Program-made: the position numbers and the translations under genes
Source of the DNA: an uncultured Bacteroidales bacterium
GTDB lineage: Bacteria > Bacteroidota > Bacteroidia > Bacteroidales > JAUNSR01
DNA: 32,556 nucleotides
NCBI GenBank assembly: GCA_947074145.1
Contig: CAMTOJ010000008.1
Span: 1-32,556, forward strand
Direction of reading: 5' to 3'
The notes under the pieces: model-generated
What the model saw: only the letters and a program-made list of their open reading frames with translations
Told to the model about the DNA's origin: nothing
Database searches by the model: none
Shown: positions 1 through 7,024 of the stretch, in pieces
Numbering within the stretch: the first letter of the stretch is position 1
Layout of the letters: each line of letters starts with the position of its first letter

Positions 1-270
1 TTATTTCCATATTATAAACAAGTAATGTTAAAATATTATTTGGTGCAAAAGTACTTCTTTTTTTATTTCATATATGTTTTTTGACATAGAAATAAAGAAA
101 TAATTCTTTAATTTAAATGTCAATATTCTATAAATTGAGCTATTTGATATACGATATTCATTTAAATGCGCAATTACTTAGATAAGGACGCATTTTTATA
201 CAAAAATGAGGTCGACACACCATTATTGGTTTACCGACCTCAAAAACTTTTCATATATCTTATTTGTTTA
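1..270. other. Gene-free left edge
   Basis: Very AT-rich sequence with no credible coding region on either strand. The only structure I can support is the hairpin near 208-241, listed separately. Nothing here shows what lies to the left of the window. Confidence 0.6.
195..241 (-). terminator. Rho-independent terminator after the yccF-like gene
   Basis: A 7-bp GC-rich stem (GAGGTCG at 208-214 pairing with CGACCTC at 235-241) with a long loop. On the minus strand it is followed by a T-rich run (complement of the A-rich bases 202-206 and the tract before them). It lies just past the stop of the minus-strand YccF gene, so it most likely ends that transcript. Confidence 0.5.
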
Positions 271-645
271 TCACATCCCGGTGATATTTTTTCCAAAAGG
301 TGAAATAGCAAGACCTGCCATTTTGAAATGTTGCAACCCAAAAGGGATACCGAAAATAGTGATACAACATAATACTCCGAACACTAAATGTGTGAGCATT
401 ATCCATAATCCTCCAACAAAAAACCATATAATATTCATTATAACATTAAGACATCCACTTGACGATTTATCCTCCTGCACACTTGATCCGAAAGGCCAAA
501 GTGCAAGAATTCCTAACTTGAAAATCTGTATTCCAAAGGGTATTCCTATGATTGTCAGGCAAAGAATAAACCCAGATGTAAAATACTCCATAGCAGTTGC
601 AAAACCGCCAAATATCAACCAAAATATGTTTCCTAATATTTTCAT
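271..645 (-). CDS. YccF-family (DUF307) inner membrane protein
   Basis: A 124-residue, very hydrophobic protein with two homologous halves. Each half has a Trp/Phe-rich hydrophobic helix, then a segment carrying the signature G-I-P-F-G (about residues 34-38 and 99-103), then a short stretch ending in P-F-G (about 51-53 and 116-118). This duplicated pattern is characteristic of the YccF family, small multi-pass inner membrane proteins of unknown function. A Cys/Ser-rich loop (about 55-65) separates the halves. The gene starts 52 bases after the barrel-like gene upstream on the same strand and may be co-transcribed with it. A terminator-like hairpin follows. The family assignment is secure; no role can be inferred. 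Confidence 0.85.
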   Translation of the reverse strand: MKILGNIFWLIFGGFATAMEYFTSGFILCLTIIGIPFGIQIFKLGILALWPFGSSVQEDKSSSGCLNVIMNIIWFFVGGLWIMLTHLVFGVLCCITIFGIPFGLQHFKMAGLAISPFGKNITGM

Positions 646-697
646 TTTTTCCTTTTACCTTTTTCTAAATAAAACAGCTATAATGATATATCTGTTT

Positions 698-1408
698 TTA
701 AAATATGAAACATAAACCTCCTGTTATACTGAAATAAGAAGGTATTAACTTTCTGTCATCATATGCAAGTGTCGTCTTTCGTTTAAAATTATCTGTTATA
801 TTATAATGAAATTGGGGGTCTGTATAAATCATAATTCTCCAGATTCTCAATGAGAGTCTTAATCCGGCATCAGCGGTAAGATAGAACTTGTTTTTTAACT
901 CCAAACCATCCCAATATTCACCGTTATAAGAATCAATGGTTTTTACATAATATGGATTTCCATCAATATAACCGGGACTTATTCCTGCTGTTAACTCCGC
1001 TTTTATAGAAAGCATAGTTAATAACGCTCCAAAAAAAGTCTGATTTCTATCTGAAATATATGTCTCTGTAGCTGTCCCAATACGTTGCATTGTAGTTCTT
1101 GTATCTTCACCTATCATTCGCCATGCAAAATGAAGTGGCACACTATATATCTTTATACCGTCATCAAGACCATCTATATAATCAATACCTCCCCTAAATC
1201 CGATTCCATTATCTGCAAACAATCCAAGATTAAGAGAATACAACTGGCCACTATTGAGAACATCGTTACTTGCAGTATTTGTATACAATCCTATACTCGC
1301 AGAAACATCAGTATATCCCTTAAAACTTTTTGGATAAGAACCCTGCGCCATCACTAAATGACTTGTTGTCGTTAGGAGAAACAATACTCCTAATTTAAAT
1401 TTCTTCAT
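698..1408 (-). CDS. Secreted outer-membrane barrel-like protein, unknown function
   Basis: A 236-residue protein with a clear signal peptide: basic start MKKFK, a hydrophobic core, and a probable cleavage at A-Q-G (about residue 21). The rest is rich in Gly, Tyr and alternating hydrophobic residues and contains strand-like stretches. It ends in aromatic Phe (C-I-F), as many outer-membrane beta-barrels do. The length would suit a small 8-10 strand barrel. I do not recognise a named family. It lies 142 bases downstream of mazG and 52 bases upstream of the YccF gene, all on the minus strand. Localisation to the outer membrane is inferred from composition and the C-terminus; function is unknown. 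Confidence 0.6.
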   Translation of the reverse strand: MKKFKLGVLFLLTTTSHLVMAQGSYPKSFKGYTDVSASIGLYTNTASNDVLNSGQLYSLNLGLFADNGIGFRGGIDYIDGLDDGIKIYSVPLHFAWRMIGEDTRTTMQRIGTATETYISDRNQTFFGALLTMLSIKAELTAGISPGYIDGNPYYVKTIDSYNGEYWDGLELKNKFYLTADAGLRLSLRIWRIMIYTDPQFHYNITDNFKRKTTLAYDDRKLIPSYFSITGGLCFIF

Positions 1409-1550
1409 ATGTTAATAATAAGTTTCTCAACTTATGCCCCCTTATTCCCTATAAATCAACTTCCTTTAAAAAGACAAATCACCTCATATATCAACATCTA
1501 CATAATGTCATAACTTTCTCTTCAACCAATTAAGGGTTCATAAATCGATT

Positions 1551-2336
1551 TTATAATCCCATTTTTTTTGCCTCATCCCAAAATTTATCCATCTCCTCAA
1601 GAGTCATCTCTTTAAGTTTCAGTCCTGCCTCGTTAGCTCTTTTTTCCACATGACTAAAGCGACGTATAAATTTCTGGTTTGTTCTCTCAAGTGCATTATC
1701 CGGATTGATATCATAAAGACGTGCCGCATTAATCATACTGAACATAAGATCGCCAAACTCCGCCTCCATTTTATCGGCATCAAGATTTGCCACTTCATCT
1801 TTAAATTCTTTTATCTCCTCTTCCACTTTAAACCAAACATCCTCCCTGTTTTCCCAATCAAAACCTGAGTTTCTTGCCTTGTCTTGCACACGGTGTGCTT
1901 TTACAAGCGAAGGTAAAGAGGCTGGAACGCCCGAAAGAATAGTTTTATTCCCCCCTTTTTCTTTAAGTTTTATCTGCTCCCAATTCTGCTCCACTTCTCC
2001 GGCATTCTTGGCAACATCCTCCCCAAAAACATGAGGATGACGAAATATCAGTTTATCGCACAATGTGTTGCAAACATCTGCAATATCAAACTCTTTCTTC
2101 TCCTCCGCAATTTTGGAATAAAACACAATATGTAAAAGAACATCTCCGAGCTCTTTTTTTATTTCATTATTATCCGATGCTATAATTGCAGCACATAACT
2201 CATAAGTCTCCTCTATCGTATTTGCACGAAGTGACTCGTTTGTCTGTTTTCTATCCCACGGACATTTTTCTCTTAATTCATCAAGCGTATCAAGCAGTCT
2301 GCCAAATGCCGCAAGTTTCTCCTCTTTTGTATGCAT
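1551..2336 (-). CDS. mazG: Nucleoside triphosphate pyrophosphohydrolase MazG
   Basis: Hydrolyses (d)NTPs to the monophosphate and pyrophosphate, a cytoplasmic clean-up and stress-related activity. At 261 residues it matches the E. coli protein in length and has the same tandem MazG arrangement. The N-terminal domain (about 8-120) carries the family start C-P-W-D and the Mg-binding acidic motif E-E-T-Y-E...K-E-L-G-D, followed by F-R-H-P-H-V-F. The C-terminal domain (about 155-255) repeats the pattern as E-E-E-I-K-E-F...E-F-G-D. The start lies 12 bases after the murF stop, so the two are very probably in one operon with the T9SS plug gene. Confidence 0.95.
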   Translation of the reverse strand: MHTKEEKLAAFGRLLDTLDELREKCPWDRKQTNESLRANTIEETYELCAAIIASDNNEIKKELGDVLLHIVFYSKIAEEKKEFDIADVCNTLCDKLIFRHPHVFGEDVAKNAGEVEQNWEQIKLKEKGGNKTILSGVPASLPSLVKAHRVQDKARNSGFDWENREDVWFKVEEEIKEFKDEVANLDADKMEAEFGDLMFSMINAARLYDINPDNALERTNQKFIRRFSHVEKRANEAGLKLKEMTLEEMDKFWDEAKKMGL

Positions 2337-2348
2337 AACACCTTATAA

Positions 2349-3653
2349 TCAAAGCATATCAATAATCTTCTCAAGTGATATTCCTCTTGATCCTTTTATT
2401 AATATAAATCTGTTTTTTAATCCCTTATTTTCAAAACTCTCTCTAAATTCTGAAACATTTTTATAACAATTCAACTCTTTATCTGTCGCAGCTTTATAAA
2501 ACTCTTCACCTATCAGATATACATCTTCAAATCCGTTTTCAATAATGAAATCCACAATCTGTTTATGCTCCTTTTGTGAATCCTCACCCAACTCCCTCAT
2601 ATCACCAAGAATAAGAGTCTTATTGTCTGCATCAAGTTCTACAAAGTTCTTTAATGCCACACCCATACTTCCCGGATTTGCATTATAAGCATCAAGAATC
2701 AAAGAGTTATTTTCAGTCTTTATGAATTGTGATCTTTTATTCGAAGGTTCATATTCCGACAAAGCCACGGCGATATCTTTTAGATCAACTCCGAAATAAG
2801 CACCAACACAAGCAGCAGCAAGAAAATTAGGAAGATTATAAGCTCCTACAAGTCTTGATGTTACATCACAACTCTGCGAAGGTGTAGAAAAACAAAACTC
2901 AACAAACGGATTCGCATATTTCAACTCCCCTTTCAATACAGCATCCTGTGAGTCGCCATATATAACAAGATCTTTTCTCTCCAAAGGTGAGCGTCTGATT
3001 AACTCTTCATTACCTGAGAAAACGAAAATCTTTCCTCCTCTATCATACAGAGATTTGTAAAGCTCTGTCTTTGTCTGATAAACACCTTCAAGCGATCCGA
3101 ATCCCTCAAGATGAGCTTTCCCGACATTTGTGATAAGTCCGAAATCAGGTTTAGAGATTGAGCACAAAAACTCTATCTCTCCGGGGTGATTAGCACCCAT
3201 CTCTATGATTGCTATCTCATGTTCAGGTCTTATTTTCAATATTGTCAAGGGAACTCCTATATGATTATTGAGATTACCCTCTGTTGCAAGAACGTTATAT
3301 TTCTTATCAAGAACAGCCTTAAGCAACTCTTTTGTAGTAGTTTTCCCATTAGTGCCGGTAATACCGAAAACCGGGATTTTTATGTTATCTCGATGCATTC
3401 TTGCAAGTTCCTGAAGAGCCTCAAGAACATTATCGACAAGCAAAATTTTTTCTGAAACCGCAAATTCCGGTTCATCAACTATCGCATATTCCGACCCTGA
3501 TTCCAATGCCGACAAAGCAAATTTATTACCATTGAAGTTATCCCCTTTCAGGGCAAAAAATAAAGAGCCTGATTTACAATTTCTGCTATCTGTCGTTATC
3601 TCTGGATATAGATTATAAATCTTATATAACTCATCAATTGTAGTAAGTTTCAT
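2349..3653 (-). CDS. murF: UDP-N-acetylmuramoyl-tripeptide-D-alanyl-D-alanine ligase MurF
   Basis: Adds D-Ala-D-Ala to UDP-MurNAc-tripeptide, the last cytoplasmic step of the peptidoglycan precursor. The 434-residue product has a Mur N-terminal domain, then the ATP-binding motif G-T-N-G-K-T-T-T (about residues 100-107), then the E-M-G-A-N-H and N-N-H-I-G segments. Later come N-A-N-P-G-S-M and L-G-D-M-R-E-L-G, typical of MurF rather than MurC, D or E. An ATG 27 bases upstream (3680) would overlap the preceding gene and add nine residues unlike the family. The MKLTT start at 3653 leaves a 10-base gap and fits MurF N-termini, so I chose it. It sits between the T9SS plug gene and mazG. Confidence 0.95.
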   Translation of the reverse strand: MKLTTIDELYKIYNLYPEITTDSRNCKSGSLFFALKGDNFNGNKFALSALESGSEYAIVDEPEFAVSEKILLVDNVLEALQELARMHRDNIKIPVFGITGTNGKTTTKELLKAVLDKKYNVLATEGNLNNHIGVPLTILKIRPEHEIAIIEMGANHPGEIEFLCSISKPDFGLITNVGKAHLEGFGSLEGVYQTKTELYKSLYDRGGKIFVFSGNEELIRRSPLERKDLVIYGDSQDAVLKGELKYANPFVEFCFSTPSQSCDVTSRLVGAYNLPNFLAAACVGAYFGVDLKDIAVALSEYEPSNKRSQFIKTENNSLILDAYNANPGSMGVALKNFVELDADNKTLILGDMRELGEDSQKEHKQIVDFIIENGFEDVYLIGEEFYKAATDKELNCYKNVSEFRESFENKGLKNRFILIKGSRGISLEKIIDML

Positions 3654-3663
3654 TTTAAAATAT

Positions 3664-4938
3664 TTAATTGTAAAATACACCTATTAATCTGTCATATCTT
3701 GCACCCGGAGGTCGATAAAACAACTTTACCATATATCCGTTTTGTGTCTCGAAAAAATTTCCCTCTGTCAATACTCCCGAAGCCGGTTTATTATCAGGTT
3801 TTACAAGATATATATAATTGTAATGCCCTTGCTTCAAAAGCATATACTTCTCATACCTTCGTGTTTCAGAATTATATTCCATCCTGGTCGATTCATCAAA
3901 AATATTATTTGTAAATTCTCCGCTCAAATAAACAGGAGGACCTATAGGAAAAGCACTATCAAGTGTAAATAACACATAAAAATAATCTGCCTCAGTGTCA
4001 TTATCTTCAGCATTTACACTTCTTATTATATATCTTCCGTTTTGATGTTGATCATAACTATAATGCTGATCACCTCTCTTCATATCGGGAAAAAGCACAG
4101 CATGATAAAGAGGTTCTATATATTTTATTATCTCAACCCCTAAAGAAGAGTATTTATTATCGGAAATATCAAAACGTCTGTAATTATTGCCTGCCTCAAA
4201 TATCAGATTCCGGTTATGCTCATAGAAAGCTTTGTTGGCACTAAATCTTGATGGTGTATTAATGATTCTCTCGGTATCCCTCCTATCATTTTGACCTACC
4301 ACCATTATCATATCTGTGGAAAGGTTTGTTATATTATTATCCTTAACAGTAATGGAAGGTGTAACCTGCTGATGAGCTCTGTTGAAATCGATATCAGTAT
4401 TACCAGAAACCATAATCTGCATATCCGCTCCTTTTTCAAATAAAGAGAAACATGCTGTAGCTAAAACCTCTTCGGGTTCATCAACATCAAAAAACTCTAC
4501 AACATAATTACCACTTTTCGTCAAATTGAAATCTTCATTGGGTATATTAAGTCTATAATGTCGATACTTTACAAAAGTATTGAAGGATGGTTCAGAAAAA
4601 TCTAGCTGATTATTTTCAAATCCGTCATAATATTCCAAGGAAGAGATATTCGATTTTCTCCATTGATGATCCAAATGGTAAATTCGATAAGAGATCCATC
4701 GTTCATTTTCTCCCAAAATATCAAAATCAACCTGTATTCTGTCATCTCCCCCTAGTTCAATTACAGGAGGTGCATCGAATACGCCATTGGTAGTAACTTT
4801 CAACGTTTTTACGGGTTCAGAAAAAGTACGTGTCACATATTGTTGCTGTCTGTTTTGAGAATAAAGGCTTAATGGCACGAAGACACTAAGCACACACAAC
4901 AAACTAATTATCTTATATTTATACTTGTTTATAATCAT
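3664..4938 (-). CDS. Type IX secretion system plug protein (DUF5103 family)
   Basis: Bacteroidota-specific secreted protein of the DUF5103 family, described as the plug that closes one side of the SprA translocon pore of the type IX secretion system. After a signal peptide (MIINKYKYK, hydrophobic core, probable cut near S-Q at residue 27) comes the beta-rich first domain with the family features I-E-L-G-G-D-D, Y-R-I-Y-H-L-D-H-Q-W and L-E-Y-Y-D-G-F, and then a second beta-sandwich domain to the C-terminus. The longest frame begins at 5022, but its first 28 residues are poorly conserved in character and precede the signal peptide, so the ATG at 4938 (424 residues) is preferred. It heads the murF-mazG run with a 10-base gap. 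Confidence 0.85.
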   Translation of the reverse strand: MIINKYKYKIISLLCVLSVFVPLSLYSQNRQQQYVTRTFSEPVKTLKVTTNGVFDAPPVIELGGDDRIQVDFDILGENERWISYRIYHLDHQWRKSNISSLEYYDGFENNQLDFSEPSFNTFVKYRHYRLNIPNEDFNLTKSGNYVVEFFDVDEPEEVLATACFSLFEKGADMQIMVSGNTDIDFNRAHQQVTPSITVKDNNITNLSTDMIMVVGQNDRRDTERIINTPSRFSANKAFYEHNRNLIFEAGNNYRRFDISDNKYSSLGVEIIKYIEPLYHAVLFPDMKRGDQHYSYDQHQNGRYIIRSVNAEDNDTEADYFYVLFTLDSAFPIGPPVYLSGEFTNNIFDESTRMEYNSETRRYEKYMLLKQGHYNYIYLVKPDNKPASGVLTEGNFFETQNGYMVKLFYRPPGARYDRLIGVFYN

Positions 4939-5086
4939 AAATAAAACTGACGCGACTATTATTGTGGCACAAGTTACCCATTTTTTATATTTGATTTTAT
5001 CCTTTGTTAATAAAAATGACATAAGTAATATAGATAATATTAATCATATATAGGTATCGATAATCACAAACAAAATTGTTAAAATC

Positions 5087-5104
5087 GATCTTTTAGCAAA
5101 GATC
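5087..5104. promoter_or_regulatory. Short perfect inverted repeat in the divergent promoter region
   Basis: GATCTTT (5087-5093) and AAAGATC (5098-5104) form a perfect 7-bp inverted repeat around TAGC. It lies between the divergently transcribed T9SS plug gene and the cytochrome b operon, about 80 bases before the latter's first codon. An operator is possible, but no known regulator motif is recognised and a repeat this short can arise by chance. Confidence 0.2.
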
Positions 5105-5143
5105 TTATGAACAAATCGCTCTATACAGTGTTTACCACTCAAT

Positions 5144-5151
5144 TAATTTTG
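5144..5151 (+). promoter_or_regulatory. Candidate Bacteroidota -7 element for the cytochrome b operon
   Basis: TAATTTTG matches the Bacteroidota sigma-ABfr -7 consensus TAnnTTTG and lies 32 bases before the first ATG of the operon. No TTTG -33 box is seen at the expected 19-21 base spacing, so this is a half-supported promoter. Confidence 0.35.
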
Positions 5152-5183
5152 CATAATATTCACTATTTTAAACCTTTATTTTT

Positions 5184-5357
5184 ATGGATGAGATCTTATC
5201 AAATGAAATGCGAGCAGTTCCTAATGTGAATGTAGATGTGGGACATCTTATATTTGATTTAGCTTATCCAAATATATTGATGTGGTTAATTGTAATAGTA
5301 TTGTTTTTTGCCTTATTCTATTTTAGACTACCGTCATTGTTTAAACCCAAAAAATAA
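5184..5357 (+). CDS. 57-residue single-helix membrane protein, first gene of the cytochrome b operon
   Basis: An open frame of 57 codons starting MDEILSNEMR and ending F-K-P-K-K. Residues about 1-28 are polar and acidic, residues about 31-47 form one strongly hydrophobic helix (I-L-M-W-L-I-V-I-V-L-F-F), and the C-terminus is basic. The positive-inside rule predicts an N-out, C-in single-pass protein. It ends 12 bases before the cytochrome b start and follows a promoter-like TAATTTTG. I recognise no family. Position and topology suggest a small accessory subunit, like the one-helix subunits that surround cytochrome bc1 and b6f complexes. It has no Cys or His-pair haem motif. Confidence 0.65.
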   Translation: MDEILSNEMRAVPNVNVDVGHLIFDLAYPNILMWLIVIVLFFALFYFRLPSLFKPKK

Positions 5358-5369
5358 AAATTTCCAATT

Positions 5370-5972
5370 ATGAATTTTACTCAAAAAGCTCAGGAATTTT
5401 TAAAGAGAAACATTACACTTGAAGATGCATTGCCAACTAAAATGCCTGCTTATGTCAATTCTGCAGCATATCTGTTTGGTGTAATTATTCTATGCGCTCT
5501 ATCAATGTTAATTCTAAGTGGAATCATACTTGCATTTTTTGGTCCTACGTGGTATCATTTTAGTAAGGCAGGACATTTCATAAATTCAATTCATTTTTGG
5601 AGTGTCCAGATATTTTTCCTTTCTCTGATAGCTCATCTTTTAACTAAGTTTTTTATTGCGGCATGGAGAGACGGCCGTTTCAAAACATGGTTCTGTGGAA
5701 TAATAGCTTTTGCAATTGCTATATTTTGCGGATTTTCCGGATATCTTATTCAAACGGATTATGATTCCCAATGGATTGCAGTACAAGCAAAAGATGCATT
5801 TAATGCGATGGGAATTGGTTCATTTCTCAATCTTATGGACACAGGGCAAATGTTAACTTTACATATGGTTTTCTTTCCTGTTATATTGATTTTCTTCGTC
5901 ATTATTCATTTATATTATATTAGAAGAGATAGTCCCGTTAAGCCTATTGAAAAGAAAGGAGAATCAAAATGA
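5370..5972 (+). CDS. Cytochrome b6-like dihaem cytochrome b (N-terminal domain type)
   Basis: A 200-residue four-helix membrane protein equal in size to the N-terminal cytochrome b domain (cytochrome b6 / QcrB). Helices lie at about 34-56, 76-97, 106-127 and 165-184. The haem ligands are visible: H75-x13-H89 in helix B and H165-x14-H180 in helix D. The x14 spacing is the b6-type rather than mitochondrial bc1 spacing, and a b6-like Y-I-R-R-D-S follows. The P-W-D/G motif after helix C, near the quinol site in b6f/bc1, is replaced by I-Q-T-D, and the Cys that binds an extra haem in b6 and Bacillus QcrB aligns with Tyr34. It probably accepts electrons from menaquinol or passes them to the pool. 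Its stop overlaps the next start (ATGA). Confidence 0.85.
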   Translation: MNFTQKAQEFLKRNITLEDALPTKMPAYVNSAAYLFGVIILCALSMLILSGIILAFFGPTWYHFSKAGHFINSIHFWSVQIFFLSLIAHLLTKFFIAAWRDGRFKTWFCGIIAFAIAIFCGFSGYLIQTDYDSQWIAVQAKDAFNAMGIGSFLNLMDTGQMLTLHMVFFPVILIFFVIIHLYYIRRDSPVKPIEKKGESK

Positions 5973-6931
5973 GTAATAGTTCCGATAAATATTTAAAAGA
6001 TATACCCATGGTACCTTATGATTTACTTAAAGAGGGTGCCGTTATGTTTGGTATAGTTGCAATAGTAATTATTATTTTAGCTTCGATTTTCAGTTCACCT
6101 CAATATCCTCCCGTTACCTCTCAACAGATGGGTTATGCACAACCTCTTGCAACAATGCAAATGACAGCTTCTGTATTAATCGGGCAATGTGAAACTCAAA
6201 CTTACGGTCCTCCATACAACAAAAATGGGAAACCGCAGGAAATTTTCGGTATAGCCCCTGCAAATTGGTTTGGTGTATCTATTCCTATTGATGTAAAGGA
6301 AGCATTTGTGTTAAAACCTTTATCTGCTGTTGCCATAATGAATGAAGAGATAAGATTGGCTCTTGATACATATAACAAAGCCTCGACCGAACAACAAATG
6401 GAATGGGGTAATAATTATAATAAAATGATCTCCAAAGCCAAATATGAAAAAGGGGAAATTATAAATTTAAAAGATGGAAATTTTGGACCTGTCCCTGTGA
6501 TGGTTAATGGGATATTGATGTTATCTAAATCCGGTTTATTGGAGTCTGCTCAAAATATGACTCCATGGAGCCCATTTGTATTTAACTTTACAAACTCTCT
6601 TCTTTTTATTCAAAATAGCGGGCTAAATACAGTAGCAACAACACTCGATATGCAAGGTACAAATATGGGTATTTCTCATGAGACAGGGCCCTGGCCGGGC
6701 GCTTGGTGGCTCTGGTTATATTCTTCATTATATCAAATTCCCCCAATGCTGACATCAAATAACGGAGATATACAGGTTGGTTCAATTATGTTGATAGTTT
6801 TCCTGATATTGTTGTTTTTACCTTTTATCCCAATCATTAACAAAATACCTTATTGGATTCCATTATATAAAATATTTTGGAGAGATTGGTATAAAGACCA
6901 AAGAAACAATAAGAGCAAGTCTAACAATTAA
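5969..6931 (+). CDS. Cytochrome b partner subunit with large extracytoplasmic domain
   Basis: A 320-residue protein translationally coupled to the cytochrome b gene (4-base overlap). It has an N-terminal helix (about 23-42), a hydrophilic domain of about 220 residues, and a C-terminal helix (about 269-290) followed by an aromatic, basic tail. The entry into helix 1 (P-Y-D-L-L) faintly resembles subunit IV of b6f, but there is no PEWY motif, no CxxCH, no Rieske cysteine motif and only one Cys (C74). The outer domain carries Y-G-P-P-Y-N (79-84), a W-F-G-V segment (100-103) and F-G-P-V-P-V (172-177). From memory this resembles a poorly studied family found next to cytochrome b genes in Actinobacteria; I cannot verify that here. 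It probably replaces the usual subunit IV. Confidence 0.6.
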   Translation: MSNSSDKYLKDIPMVPYDLLKEGAVMFGIVAIVIIILASIFSSPQYPPVTSQQMGYAQPLATMQMTASVLIGQCETQTYGPPYNKNGKPQEIFGIAPANWFGVSIPIDVKEAFVLKPLSAVAIMNEEIRLALDTYNKASTEQQMEWGNNYNKMISKAKYEKGEIINLKDGNFGPVPVMVNGILMLSKSGLLESAQNMTPWSPFVFNFTNSLLFIQNSGLNTVATTLDMQGTNMGISHETGPWPGAWWLWLYSSLYQIPPMLTSNNGDIQVGSIMLIVFLILLFLPFIPIINKIPYWIPLYKIFWRDWYKDQRNNKSKSNN

Positions 6932-6952
6932 TATCTGCATAAACATTAGCAT

Positions 6953-7000
6953 AATAATAACTCTGATCTAAAATTATTTTAAATCAGAGTTATTATTTTT
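6953..7000. terminator. Strong terminator between the cytochrome b operon and ppk1
   Basis: A perfect 15-bp stem (6953-6967 with 6983-6997) containing ACTCTGAT/ATCAGAGT. It is flanked by T-rich sequence on the plus side and A-rich sequence on the other, so it can act in both directions. It sits 21 bases past the last stop of the plus-strand operon and 25 bases beyond the convergent ppk1 stop. Confidence 0.85.
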
Positions 7001-7024
7001 TATAATTGAAAATATGAATTATCA

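Noticed and set aside
206..715. 169-codon plus-strand frame over the YccF gene
   Set aside because: It is antisense to a clear YccF-family gene, has no recognisable domain, and its translation looks like reverse-frame shadow sequence.
3654..3680. Upstream ATG for murF at 3680
   Set aside because: It would overlap the preceding gene and adds residues not typical of MurF; the ATG at 3653 fits better.
5370..6931. A normal cytochrome bc1 or b6f complex
   Set aside because: No Rieske motif, CxxCH haem-c motif or PEWY motif is present, and the second large subunit does not have subunit IV topology.
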